NCBI GenBank assembly: GCA_022836615.1
Contig: MU405265.1
Location: 1-64,000, forward strand
Reading direction: 5' to 3'
DNA: 64,000 nt
Origin: Annulohypoxylon bovei var. microspora
Lineage: Eukaryota; Ascomycota; Sordariomycetes; Xylariales; Hypoxylaceae
The notes under the pieces were generated by a model. It worked only from the letters and a program-made list of their open reading frames with translations, made no database searches and had not been told where the DNA came from. How positions within the stretch are numbered: position 1 is the stretch's first letter; each line of letters begins with the position of its first letter. Shown one piece after another: positions 36,879-47,162 of the stretch. The translations under genes were made by a program, and so were the position numbers.

Positions 36879-38635
36879 ATGGCCGAGGAACCAACTCTTC
36901 CAAAGTTGCCTACAGTCTCTTGGGACTCTGAGACTGAAACTTTTAGCAATACGCGAAAACGCGCTCGCGATCGAGATCAATCTTTCGCACCGCCATTTTT
37001 CTCTAACTCGAGCGATCCAGCCGTGTTCTCCAGTGATGATGATCCGCAATTAGAAAATTATACCCAAGGAAGACATCGCAAAAAGCGATATATCGGGTCC
37101 TGGTTCCAGCAGCATCCCGAATCATCCGATTCAACCTTTGGTGAGAGTGTACGACCGCTACCAAAGACAAATAGGACTTTTGAGCGTCAGTTCGATAGTG
37201 GAGTTTGGATGGGAAGCGACAATTCAGTGGATACAGACGACGATACAATCATAGATGTCAAGATGCCTTCTCAGTCTAAGCTACTACAACTAAGACATGC
37301 TCGGCCCGTCGCAAATATATCTCCTAGTGAAGCGGCCGCTCGGGAAAAGATCCAAACCGCTATCAACAAGGGAGTCACAGTTATCGATCTCTCGTAAGTA
37401 CCTAGATATCTTCCTATTGTCGAATTACTACAATTTTCGTAGCCGGATTCGAGCACATGCATGGAAACTAATTTTTCCCCAGATCCTCGGGTATCGAGAA
37501 CCTTTCCAACGCGACGATATCGCAGCTTTCTATGTTTGAGACTGTTCCTATTATAGAGGAAACGTCTCCATTCGAGTCAAGAAAAGTGCGGATTGAACTT
37601 TACCTATCTAACAATCCACTTCTTCGTGCTCCCGGAGCTCTCTTTAGCTTAGAGCACTTGACCGTTCTCAGTCTCAGAAGTACTCTGATTACCGAGCTTC
37701 CTCCGAGTATTGGAAACCTGCGTAACCTAGAGACCCTCAATCTATCTCTTACTCGCCTTCGATGTCTACCCTGGGAATTCATGGACTTGCTGAAGCACCC
37801 GACCAAGCTTCGCAGTCTGAACATCCACCCTAATCCCTTTGAACGACCTAATCGTTATGAGCCCCATATTACCATTGACATCGTTGTGAAGAACCCGTCT
37901 CGTGACGAGTTTATCCCTTTTGAAGGCGAATTACTACGCATCGATCACGGAAGGGAAGTACGGTTTTGGCTCGACAAGCAGGACGGCCATGTTGCCAAGC
38001 CTAGCTGCTGCCCTTACCTGTTGAAGCCGAGATGGACGGCTGCCGTGCTTGCACGATCACCGGTGCAGTACAGCGATAGCCGAGGGATCGTCCTCTCCAA
38101 GTTCCGCCTACCACAACCACGAACAGACCTCCCAATCGAGCAAGGATCGCTCTCAGTCCGAACTATCGAAACCGAGGATATGCGCTCACCACCCGCGACG
38201 CCCCGCGGACGATACGACGGTCCTTCCGGCACCAACCAAGGCCGCGTGCCATCCCTATTCGAGCTAGCGCTCCAGTCTTGCATGAAGAGCGGACAGCTTC
38301 GCGAGCTGCCGTCCCTCTTCCCACCGAACTCGCCGCAAAGCATCGTCGACGTACTAGGCCGAGTCGCTGACCAGAGCGAGGCAAACGCGAACTCTGGTAA
38401 CCTGCCCTGCTCGGTGTGTGGGCGACGAGTCGCTGTGCCCTTCGCTCAGTGGATCGAGTGGTGTCTAATCGGCGATCTTATCTCCGACGCGGTGATGCGC
38501 GTTCAGGTACCATGCATCGGAAAGAAGGATCTTAGCGTCCCGTTCCTCCGACGAGGCTGCTCTTGGAAGTGTCTGCCGAAGCCAATGGAGCCAGGAACGA
38601 GAATTCCGGGGATGGTGCGATTCAGTGTTCAGTAG
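36879..38635 (+). CDS. leucine-rich repeat protein
   Basis: Two exons, 36879-37393 and 37483-38635, with an 89-base GT-AG intron give about 555 residues. The first 160 residues are hydrophilic and disordered, with Asp/Ser patches and two basic motifs (NTRKRARDRD, GRHRKKR) that could be nuclear signals. The leucine-rich repeats start across the splice site (VTVIDLSSSGIENLSN) and continue through LYLSNNPLLRAPGALFSLEH, LTVLSLRSTLITELPPSIGN and LETLNLSLTRLRCLPWEF (about residues 172-290). The C-terminal half is not repetitive. It has CPYLLKPRWTAAVLARSP and a Cys-containing segment CSVCGRRVAVPFAQWIEWC (residues 481-499). Similar LRR proteins of unknown function occur across ascomycetes. A role as a protein-interaction scaffold is the most that can be inferred. 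Confidence 0.8.
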
Positions 38636-41457
38636 AGCAACGATGCAGTGTGTGATACCCCAGGCACGATTAGGCCAGAGAAGAGAGGCGAGGCGTGGCT
38701 TGAACCGAAGATTCACAGTGGAAGTTTCGTGGAAAACAAGGCTATTGTTGAACGGACCCAGTTAGTTGCGGAGGATTGTCATCGAGACGGCAACGGAGGA
38801 AAAGGGGAATAATATAGTTGTCAGAGCAACTCCCCCCGTTGAGATGCTACGTGTTGCAGCCGGGAATCACTACTTTGACCTCTCCAGAGGTCAAGTATCT
38901 GGGTCTTATACCGTCGCTTCCGCTTAGCAATACAATTGCTTTAAGATCATACTTGATTTTGCTAGTTACAAACTAACGATTCGTAGGCTTTGACACGTAC
39001 ACCGGATGTAGACGAATAAGAACGCAAGTGCGGTTAATGAAGATAATCTGATAATGGGAAGTATAGCCTTAGATATGAGAACTTCCGAGGCATATCCCAG
39101 CCTCTTTATATTGCCCTCTAGATGCAGTGCGTCATTGTTTCAGGGGAAACTACCTAATCATTAGGAATGCTTTTTACATTAATTTCAAGGCAGCAAGGCC
39201 GCTTCTTAGTCGACATGTTTCTGATACCTCTTCTCTCTTACAGCTTAACCTATGTTAGCACGCCACCAACTTGCTTGCCTTGACAAGAGCCATCTGATTG
39301 GACACGTCCTTATTCTAAAATCACTACACGCATATGCACGTCTCGGCTCTCTGCATCGATTGACTAATAGGCGTCCTCGTAGAGATTACCTAGCAAGCTA
39401 GATGTTAGGAAACTTGTACGACTTGAAGTAGGGCTTGAGTGTCACGGTTACGTATTCGCTAACCAAGCGTTCATACATATGTCGTGTCTAGGTAGATTTC
39501 ATGCAACCCAAAGTCGATGATGTGCTTTACTCTGTCGTGGGAATAGAGTATCACAGGCACCGTCCTACGCTGCACGACAGAGGAGAAGGATGCACGCTCT
39601 CACTCATCGGATAGCCTCGGAGCACGTAGGCCGATCCGTAGCACGAGATCTCGGACCTTGTTTAAAATTCGGTCTCACCGGAACCTATAGCATTTTCAAA
39701 ATTCCGAGTCAACAATAACTCGGCCCAGATTCGGGATCACGAGCAATAAAGACGTCGAGCTTTTTTTTTATCAATGTGACATTTACTCCGGCGGCGTCGG
39801 ATATGTTGTTCTCGTCCTAATACATACAATAACGCGCACCACATGATCAGATCATTATCAGCTAGAAGATTATTTCTTTCTCTTGTGATGCATGGTCAGC
39901 GCGGGGCTTTTCGTCCGCGAAATAGATCGCTCGTTTGTTGGATCTAAAAAGATCGTGGATGCTGCCGAAGTCTCCGAGGCGGTTAGAAATCAGTTGCCGA
40001 ATTAAGCAGCGGCTACATGCAGATGGGTGCACAGACAATGTGGTAGGGCAAAATTTCGACATGTGGTGTAATGATTAAGCTTCATACTAGTAGGTACATG
40101 TATGTGTGGATAGGTCACGCTGTCGTCTGGGCCGTAATATTTGATGCTTGTTTATAATCTATCTCTACACGTAATTTGATTTTGAGATATTCTTATTCTT
40201 CCCATAATAGCGCTTCTACTTATCTAACTAATTATATATTTAGAATTTTATTCGGTTGAAGAAATGGGAGAACAAAAAGAAGTTCAAATCGAGGCAGGGT
40301 AGCAGAGTAAGTACCTACCTACATACTCGATCCCGGATGGTCGGGCTAGGACATGGTTGCGATTCCTTCCAGGGATTCTTGGCGACTTACCTAACCTGGC
40401 TTCGGGTACAAAGCTTGTTTGCTGTCAGCCCTACACAAACTATGTGCCCTCCTTCATGAGGTTTAGCGTAGTTTTCGAGTTGGATCTATGACATTTGAAC
40501 GATCAACGTTGATGAAAAAGTGAATCGCGTCTGATTAGAAATAGGTAAACTTCTGTGCCAAAGTTTCCTGGCGGTGATTAGTTGTTTATCTCCGGGTCTC
40601 CGTGATAGGGGGAGTTGCGGTCATGTGGTTGGCTGAGTAATAATAAATGCTTAATAAGACATAAGACGTCGGCTATCTAGTTGGAAAAAGGAAAGGGAGG
40701 GGAGTTCCTTCACCAACGTCGTTGGTGCGACTAGAATTAAAATGAAGAAATAAGAAGGAACCTATCGGGGTTCCACAGATGCTAGCTCCTTCTATTCCGC
40801 TCTGTCGGGCCTGAGTGAGGCTCTTTTCATCACCTGCTCTTTCCCTTCTTCGGTTCTTTGCTTGCAGATTTATAATATGTGTTATCGTTTCATTACACGT
40901 TAAAGAGAGGATTTCCCAACTGGGTATCGTGTAACTTCATATTACACGTACGGCTGTCATCTTAGCTCACATGCGAAAGAATCTCACGAAAATGCTACGG
41001 ACAAGGCAAGGGTCATGCCCTCATGTCCACCAGACACCATCCAAGACCGCATTTAGAAGAAGGCACATTCCGAGCCTTCCGACCGTCGCTTGCCTTTTTA
41101 TATTACCATAGTATACTAGGGAAATGTACGTGCAAGTGTACATTGACGTAGATGTAGCTGCTGACATATGTGAATATCTCCCCTACCCTTCTTTCCCTGC
41201 GATCGGTTCGGGGTGCCATTTTTATTTATAAGTCCCAAGGAATGTAAGCTGAGTGCCGAACATCTTGTATAACACTATATCAATATCTCCCTACTATTTT
41301 GGTTTCTGCTTTGGCTATCCCTTTTGCTTTTTCATCCATGGGGGCTACCCAGTAGCAGCTAGGGTCTTGAACCTCTCGGCATTGCTATCACGATCATCGT
41401 CATCATCTTCGCTATTACCGTTTCGTAGTCCTTGTCAAATAGTACCTAATAGCAAGA
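38636..41457. other. large intergenic region without clear gene
   Basis: About 2.8 kb. A 66-codon ATG frame on the minus strand (39862-40062) has protein-like composition but no recognised family or supporting context. Otherwise there is nothing but short frames. The last few hundred bases would be the promoter and leader of the 41458 gene. Confidence 0.45.
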
Positions 41458-41811
41458 ATGTTAAAATCATCACCTTCAACGATCGAAGCCTTGGCCCGCT
41501 GGGCCCGCCTAAAGAAGTACCGCATCGAGGTAACCTACGGCATCTACGTCTTCACACCGGTAGAGAAGGCTGCCTTCTGGACCATATTCTGCTTCCTGTT
41601 CACCGTCATCTCCTTCGCCGCCCTCGTATACACCCGACGGAACGTCTCCCTTCTCCTCAAGCTCGCGTCCATCTATATCAACGGTGATGGCCACGCTACC
41701 AGCGCAGTCAACAAGCTCCTTCCGAGTCACGCCGGACTATCGCTTTCGGGAAAGGGCATAAAGTCGCTCGCCGAGACGATGGGCGGCGCGGCCAACTCCC
41801 AAATTCCGTGA
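41458..41811 (+). CDS. small subunit of serine palmitoyltransferase-like protein
   Basis: A single-exon frame of 117 residues. A basic amphipathic N-terminus (ALARWARLKKYRIEVTYGIY) is followed by VFTPVEKAAFW and one transmembrane helix at about residues 39-58 (FWTIFCFLFTVISFAALVY). Motif order and length match the ssSPT-like family, whose members use a short helix-EKxxF-transmembrane layout. They activate the Lcb1/Lcb2 serine palmitoyltransferase heterodimer at the endoplasmic reticulum, the first step of sphingolipid synthesis. The soluble C-terminal tail of about 55 residues is longer than in animal ssSPT. An overlapping frame starting upstream at 41253 has no coding features and is probably leader. 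Confidence 0.75.
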   Translation: MLKSSPSTIEALARWARLKKYRIEVTYGIYVFTPVEKAAFWTIFCFLFTVISFAALVYTRRNVSLLLKLASIYINGDGHATSAVNKLLPSHAGLSLSGKGIKSLAETMGGAANSQIP

Positions 41812-42523
41812 CCACCTATCCAGTTAGAGATGTTGAGGGAAGTGAGACTGGCGACGCTTGTTCAAAAAGAGGCGAAATTTGGGGGAAATTTGGTGCAGCC
41901 AGATGCGAAACTATCGATCTCATCATATCAAAAACGCTCGCTGTCCTCTCATATTGCTTACGGTGAGACCGGTCATACTCTGGCTTGACGGGAACCGAAA
42001 ATTGAGGGCGGCTCCGCCACGGAAAGGGGGAGAAGTAAAAAAAAGACTGGGAATGATGGAATAGGGGCTGCCCCTGAAAAAGGTGGAGGCTTGGCGCAGC
42101 CAAAACACTTTGCGGTTCGGGCGCATAACACATATAACGGATTAAACGACTTGCATGAAGCCGGATTGGGGTGTTCTCGGTGTTGAAAGGCTTAAAGCCT
42201 TGATTTTGCTCACAATTGGGGAGTTCTATCGTTTTTTTCGGTAGCAACTTAAGAGTCCATTGGATCCTGAGGTTCGCTCTATAGCATCGGAGGTGCGAAT
42301 CTTGGATATACCCTCGCTCGAAGGCGTCTGGAAGTTTTTTGGTGCTAAACTCGACTTGTCAACATGGATACCGGACACTACCTACCTACATAAATTATTA
42401 TATTATTTTCACTCTAAAAAGCAACTTTTTGGGAATCTATGATATTGCGTGGTATGAAGCTAACCTTTCGAAATATGACTCTATAATGCTCGGAATGCTG
42501 TAGGGTCTGGTTTCGGCCTTCTA
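41812..42523. other. convergent intergenic region
   Basis: Lies between the stops of the 41458 gene (+) and the acyl-CoA ligase gene (-). A 144-codon frame on the minus strand (41816-42247) has no motif. A purine-rich stretch near 42020-42060 is visible. No gene is supported. Confidence 0.45.
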
Positions 42524-44422
42524 CTATAATGCCCCTTTATCTGATGTAGGCGTCGTATGAACCAAGTCCTTAGCAAGCTCCCTCAGTTTGAACTTCTGTA
42601 TCTTCCCGCTCGCCGTCTTGGGGAACTCGTCGATCCAAAAGACGTATTTGGGAGCCAGATGACCGGAAAGGTGTTTTTTAACCCAGGCTTTTACTTCGTC
42701 TTTCGATAGCACCTTCTCTTTATGTTCATCCGCAGACTCGTCAGTCCTCACGTCCCCGTGCACGGCAACGAACGCGGCCACGACCTCTCCGTACCTCTCG
42801 TCCGGGACCCCCACGACGCTCGCCTCGCGCACTAGCCTGTGCCGCATGATCTCCTCCTCGACCTCGAGCGGGTGTATGTTCTCGCCGGCCCGGATGATCA
42901 GGTCCTTGATGCGGCCCGTGATCTCGACGAACCCCTGCTCGTCCATGCGCGCCTCGTCGCCGGTGTACATCCACAGCCTGCCATCCCCCTTCTTCTTCCC
43001 ATCCGCGACCGCACTACCTTCCTCATTTTCCTGGATGAGAACATCGTCCGTCCTGGCCTGGTCCTCATAATACCGCTTCATGAGCAAGTACCCGGAAACC
43101 GCCAACTCGCCACACTCGCCCCTCGGCAAGACCCTCGCGCTATCCCGCCGATCCACGATCTTGACCATCGTGTGCGGCATCACGCGCCCCACACTCCCCG
43201 TGCGCTTCGCGGCCGGGTCGGCCGGGCTCGTCATGCAGCTGACGGGGCTAGTCTCCGTCATGCCGTAGCAGATGACCAAATCCTGCAGGCCCAGCCTAGC
43301 ATTCAGCTGGCGCATCAGGGGCTCCGGTACAGAGCTGCCCGCCGCGATGCCCTTCCGCAAGTTCCCGAACACCTCCGGCCGCCCGCCTGCCGCTTCCCGC
43401 AGCTTGCCGACGAAGGCCGGCGAGGACAGCAGCTCGAGCAGCGCGGCGAACATGGTGGGCACGCCGTACAACCCCGTAGCGTCGTGCGCAGCGGCGGTCA
43501 GCAGCGCCGCGGCGGGGTCGAAGGCCGGCGACGGGAACAGGATGGCGGCGCCGGTGGTGGCAGTAGCTTGCAGCCCGAGCACGGAGCCGAAGCAGTGGAA
43601 CAGCGGCGGCGGGCACACGACGCGGTCGCCGGGGACCAGGCCCATGCGCTCCGCGATCAGCCGCCCGTTGTTGAGGATGTTGCCGTGGCTCAGCATCGCC
43701 GCCTTCGGGCTCGACGTCGTGCCCGACGTGAACTGCACGTTTATGGTGTCGGAGGGCAGGAGCGGGGAGTCTGGGGTTATGGGGGAGATATTTAAGCGCT
43801 GTGCGGAGGAGGGCGTTAGTGCGGAATAGGGCGTTAGCGCGCGGAGCGCTTGTAGAGAGGGGAAGCCGGCGCCTGTGTGTGAGGGCGTGTTGTCGACCAC
43901 GACTACGGAGTGCAGCGTGGGGACCGCCGGGGACTCGATCCGACGGTTGCTCTTCGCTAGATCGGGGACGAGCGCCTTCAGGAGGTCGTGGTTGCTGCGG
44001 CCGCGGCACGGCTTGTAGGCCAGGTCCGTGACGGCGCCGATGATCAGGACCGAGACGCACATGTGGGAGAGCGCTGTTACGAGCTGTTTCTCGTTGAACG
44101 TTGGGTTGAGCGGGACTAGGATGGCTCCGAGTTTGAAGATGGCGTAGGTTGCTACGACGTGCTCGGCGACGTTGCCTAAGCTGACAGCAACTCGATCGCC
44201 TTTCGTAACGCCTAGAGACCTTAAAGAGTGTGCTAAGATGTCAGATTGGATGTCGAGGGCCTCGTAAGTCAGAGTCGTTGTCCTAGGTGCCATGGCGGGT
44301 GGGACATGTGATTCGCCTGCGTCACTGGGGGTTGGGGACCGGAATATTGCTGCTGGTTTGTCGCCATATTGCGCAACTATGGAATGGAAATGCTCTGGAA
44401 TAGTAACGGTGATTAGTGGAGG
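42524..44422 (-). CDS. ACSF2-like medium/long-chain acyl-CoA ligase (AMP-binding)
   Basis: The frame is open for 632 codons. The ATG at 44291-44293 is not the true start, because the 43 codons upstream are in frame and read PEHFHSIVAQYGDKPAAIF, typical of this family's N-terminus. They begin after an acceptor-like CTATAG at 44423-44428, with a TACTAAC branch motif just upstream. A short first exon is therefore missing from this model. Counting from MAPRTTT, the core motifs are FTSGTTSSPKAAMLSH (188-203, ATP loop), YGMTETSP (343-350), YTGDEARMDEQGF (443-455), GRIKDLIIRAGENIHPLEVE (460-479) and the catalytic-lysine motif TASGKIQKFKLREL near the end. Family members activate fatty or related acids to acyl-CoA through an acyl-AMP. 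The C-terminus ends GAL, so no SKL-type peroxisomal signal is seen. Substrate is unknown. Confidence 0.88.
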   Translation of the reverse strand, partial: PPLITVTIPEHFHSIVAQYGDKPAAIFRSPTPSDAGESHVPPAMAPRTTTLTYEALDIQSDILAHSLRSLGVTKGDRVAVSLGNVAEHVVATYAIFKLGAILVPLNPTFNEKQLVTALSHMCVSVLIIGAVTDLAYKPCRGRSNHDLLKALVPDLAKSNRRIESPAVPTLHSVVVVDNTPSHTGAGFPSLQALRALTPYSALTPSSAQRLNISPITPDSPLLPSDTINVQFTSGTTSSPKAAMLSHGNILNNGRLIAERMGLVPGDRVVCPPPLFHCFGSVLGLQATATTGAAILFPSPAFDPAAALLTAAAHDATGLYGVPTMFAALLELLSSPAFVGKLREAAGGRPEVFGNLRKGIAAGSSVPEPLMRQLNARLGLQDLVICYGMTETSPVSCMTSPADPAAKRTGSVGRVMPHTMVKIVDRRDSARVLPRGECGELAVSGYLLMKRYYEDQARTDDVLIQENEEGSAVADGKKKGDGRLWMYTGDEARMDEQGFVEITGRIKDLIIRAGENIHPLEVEEEIMRHRLVREASVVGVPDERYGEVVAAFVAVHGDVRTDESADEHKEKVLSKDEVKAWVKKHLSGHLAPKYVFWIDEFPKTASGKIQKFKLRELAKDLVHTTPTSDKGAL

Positions 44423-45971
44423 CTATAGAATGTTAGTATAGATCCACTAGTACATTTTTCAAATAAAGTTGTGGTTTTAGCATTCCTATTTGTATATACA
44501 GCCTCCAAGGCTCATGTTGACGATTCATAAAGCCGGGGTATTACCCAATTGTAGCTTCGTTTTACTGGATGGAACAATTTCGAGTAAAACCCCTAACTAA
44601 ACGAAAAAGACATACTTCCTGAGGTCCCTCGGCATAACTCAGACTCGAAGTAACGATGTCTCTCTGCTGCACGGCTCGTTTCCATATTGAGTGATTCGTG
44701 AATGTTTCCCACCTAATTTGTTTAGGTATCTCATGGTGTAAGGCAACACGTCCCAAAGGTCGATAGCGTAACCGAGAGATAGGCAGAGCATGGAGCGTCG
44801 ACGCTTGAAACGATAACTTCATGTTGCTCTGAGTAGGTCCCTAATGTTCACCGGAGACTAAGATAGAAACCTGCCGTATTTCCGGAGTTCCAGAATTGGG
44901 GAGCTGCGAAAACGTTCTTCCACAGGATACGTTCTCGTATCCCTTACCTACCTAGTAGGTATAAGATAGGCAATAGGCGACACAATCAACAACACCCACT
45001 CATACTCGTGCTCGTGCTACTCACACTCAAATACCCAGCATCCAACTTGCAGTAATTAAATGACTAGGGCGAGCTCATATAAGTACCTAGATACGGAATC
45101 CGTACGTCTCGGTTTTATATAGATTGGAGCTAAGTCGTCATATTGCCGGCGCCGAGTGGGGCTAGCTGCGACTGACGATGAGGAGAAAACGCGGGGGGGA
45201 ACTATTCTGGGGTAGCCCGGTACGGATAGCCGGCCAGGATTGCCTAGGAAGGTAGGTAAGTAAGTCATTAGGGACCGAAGCCTCTTCCTCTTTCGGAGAA
45301 ATGTACATAACCCTGGTTAGTAGTAGATTTGGAGAACAGAGAATATGGAAGATAGCTCATCATCATTAACGCCGAAGAACCAAGTTGGATGGTGAGAAAA
45401 ACCGGACTAATCAAATATCCACCATCAAACGCCAGAATCCATGCATACCTAAGCGGGTATATACAATTGGTCCCTCCCCGGCAGACGGTATATCCCGAAT
45501 GCCTCTTTTTCTTCGTTGCGCCAAACACAGCCGTGAGCGTTCTATATCTCTTGTGCGTTTCCCCCAAGAATGTTCGCACCAGGCGCCGATTACCATCCTC
45601 AGAAACAAAACAATAGGGAGGACTGTTGGTACAAACTGGGAGGATAGCATGTTAGGAAACAAACGGATTCCACGTCCAAGTCAATCCTGACATGCCCTTT
45701 TTTGATACAGGCCAGAAAATTGACTTGATAACCAGTTACATGCATCCCCGTGAAAACTCGATATATGTTGTCCCATGAGAGGTCGTAAACTTCGTGAGGA
45801 ATAGTTTTTTACAAACTCCCCATACGATCGCCAAGTCCATTATATCAGACTAGTGAGCCGATGATTTCTAATGACTGGCGGAGAAGGCTTTAGTCAAAAG
45901 CTGATCTCTAAAGGATCACAGGACGACGGTCCGAGAGTGATTTAGGTTATAAAAGGCGCAATTAATAGCCT
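44423..45971. other. intergenic region; probable missing first exon of the ligase gene inside
   Basis: About 1.5 kb between two minus-strand genes. The start-containing exon of the ligase gene should lie in the first few hundred bases. An ATG at 44513-44515 (minus) is one candidate, but no splice in the right phase can be drawn from it. The rest is the 3' side of the mannosyltransferase gene. A TACCTACCTAGTAGGTA word lies at 44943-44962. Confidence 0.45.
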
Positions 45972-47162
45972 CTAATTAGACTCGCCGATATGCCGTTCGT
46001 TCTCGGGCTTCCACGTGCCTATCACAGTTAATAAAACATGGTGCTTATGCGACACGGAAATCTTACCTTCAAAATTATGCTTAACGAATGCCATAGGATC
46101 ATCATAATCCTTCGCCCCCATCTGTTGAACGCCGGGCGAAAAGCTTGTAATCGGGAGCACAACAACATCGCCAACCTTCTTTGAGCTTACCATCCCGGTG
46201 AAGTTGAGGTATGAAATGTTGCCCTGGCTGGTTTTCATATTGAAATAACGCTGGTCGTTGAAGTAGTCAAATATGGTATCGGTCCAAACGGCAGGGCCGG
46301 TGAACTCTACCACGCTCTTCTCCTTTGACAGGAACAGACCCTCGCGCTTTCTCTTCAAAGTTTCTTGGGTGATACGTGAAACGATATCGCGCAATACTGG
46401 GTGGCCCGGTTTCGACTGAATGGTCCATTGACAGAATTGTATACGTCGGCTGTACCAATCTTTCCAGTCGGGTCGGTCGGGGTCTGCTTCGATACCAATG
46501 ACTAGACCAATGCTCTCCTTGGGCACGGAATCGGGAATCCATTCCAAAGCACTCTTGAGGGCGACCGTATCGATGTCGGAGTAGATTCCACCACGAGCGA
46601 GCAGGATAAGGTACCGGAAGAAGTCGGCCTTGAGCACGGGCTGAGGTAACGCATTGTACGCCTCGAGAACTTCAGGAACAGGAGCGTAAAGTAACCTAAT
46701 CAAGTGTATAGCAACTTGATCCGTGATAACTTCGTGGACGAATCCGGGGTGCTGCATCGTCCATGAAGCCTCCTGGTCTCGGAAGGTAAATTCGCCATTC
46801 GCAGGCGTCCACTTCCACGTCTGCCAAATATAGGCAGGGAACTTAGACTCGACATCGTACGGGTATTGGTATGCTAGCTTATCATACAGGGACATCTTGG
46901 ACATATCCTGAATCGCCTTCTGTGCGGGAACTGGTTTGTCTTTTAAGACAGGATCGGCTTCTGAGGTATAAGAGGTGGTAGAAGGATCATGCTTTGCTCC
47001 GACATGTTGATCGTTTGCGGCTGCAGGCTTCGGCGGAGGTTTGCGAAAAGGTTCGGGTTGGCTAGCGTTGGTGTGGGATCGTCGGAGCAGTATGAATGCT
47101 ATTAGGAAGAATACTGCGAAAATGATAGCCCTCTTGAAGGACAGCATCTTGCGACTCGCCAT
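45972..47162 (-). CDS. GT32 Och1-like alpha-1,6-mannosyltransferase
   Basis: Two exons, 46067-47162 and 45972-46018, give 380 residues. The 48-base intron is GT-AG, a multiple of three and stop-free, so an unspliced reading hides it. Splicing restores HNFEGTWKPENERHIGE, the expected family ending. The ATG at 47160-47162 (MASRKMLSFKR) gives a type II membrane protein: short basic cytosolic tail, transmembrane anchor at about residues 12-26, a Pro/Ala/Lys-rich stem, then the catalytic domain. The domain starts IWQTWKWTP (112-120) and has VLKADFFRYLILLARGGIY followed by the metal-binding DxD, SDIDT (195-199). Och1-type enzymes add the first alpha-1,6-mannose of outer-chain N-glycans in the Golgi. 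The family call is strong. Och1 versus a Hoc1 or other paralogue is undecided. Confidence 0.88.
   Translation of the reverse strand: MASRKMLSFKRAIIFAVFFLIAFILLRRSHTNASQPEPFRKPPPKPAAANDQHVGAKHDPSTTSYTSEADPVLKDKPVPAQKAIQDMSKMSLYDKLAYQYPYDVESKFPAYIWQTWKWTPANGEFTFRDQEASWTMQHPGFVHEVITDQVAIHLIRLLYAPVPEVLEAYNALPQPVLKADFFRYLILLARGGIYSDIDTVALKSALEWIPDSVPKESIGLVIGIEADPDRPDWKDWYSRRIQFCQWTIQSKPGHPVLRDIVSRITQETLKRKREGLFLSKEKSVVEFTGPAVWTDTIFDYFNDQRYFNMKTSQGNISYLNFTGMVSSKKVGDVVVLPITSFSPGVQQMGAKDYDDPMAFVKHNFEGKISVSHKHHVLLTVIGTWKPENERHIGESN

Noticed and set aside
39862..40062. 66-codon minus-strand ATG frame
   Set aside because: Somewhat protein-like, but too short, isolated and without a family.
41253..41687. 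144-codon plus-strand frame overlapping the serine palmitoyltransferase subunit gene
   Set aside because: Overlaps the convincing frame in another phase. Starts in low-complexity leader sequence and has no motif.
41816..42247. 144-codon minus-strand frame in the convergent spacer
   Set aside because: Composition is not protein-like and no family is visible. Probably a 3' UTR read on the wrong strand.
42839..43829. Long plus-strand frames (318 and 185 codons) opposite the acyl-CoA ligase gene
   Set aside because: Antisense to a GC-rich gene with all ligase motifs on the minus strand. Products are His/Arg/Ala-rich or Ser/Pro-rich and motif-free.
43296..44060. 254-codon minus-strand frame inside the ligase gene
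   Set aside because: Alternative frame of the same GC-rich exon. Arg/Pro/Ala-rich, no domain.
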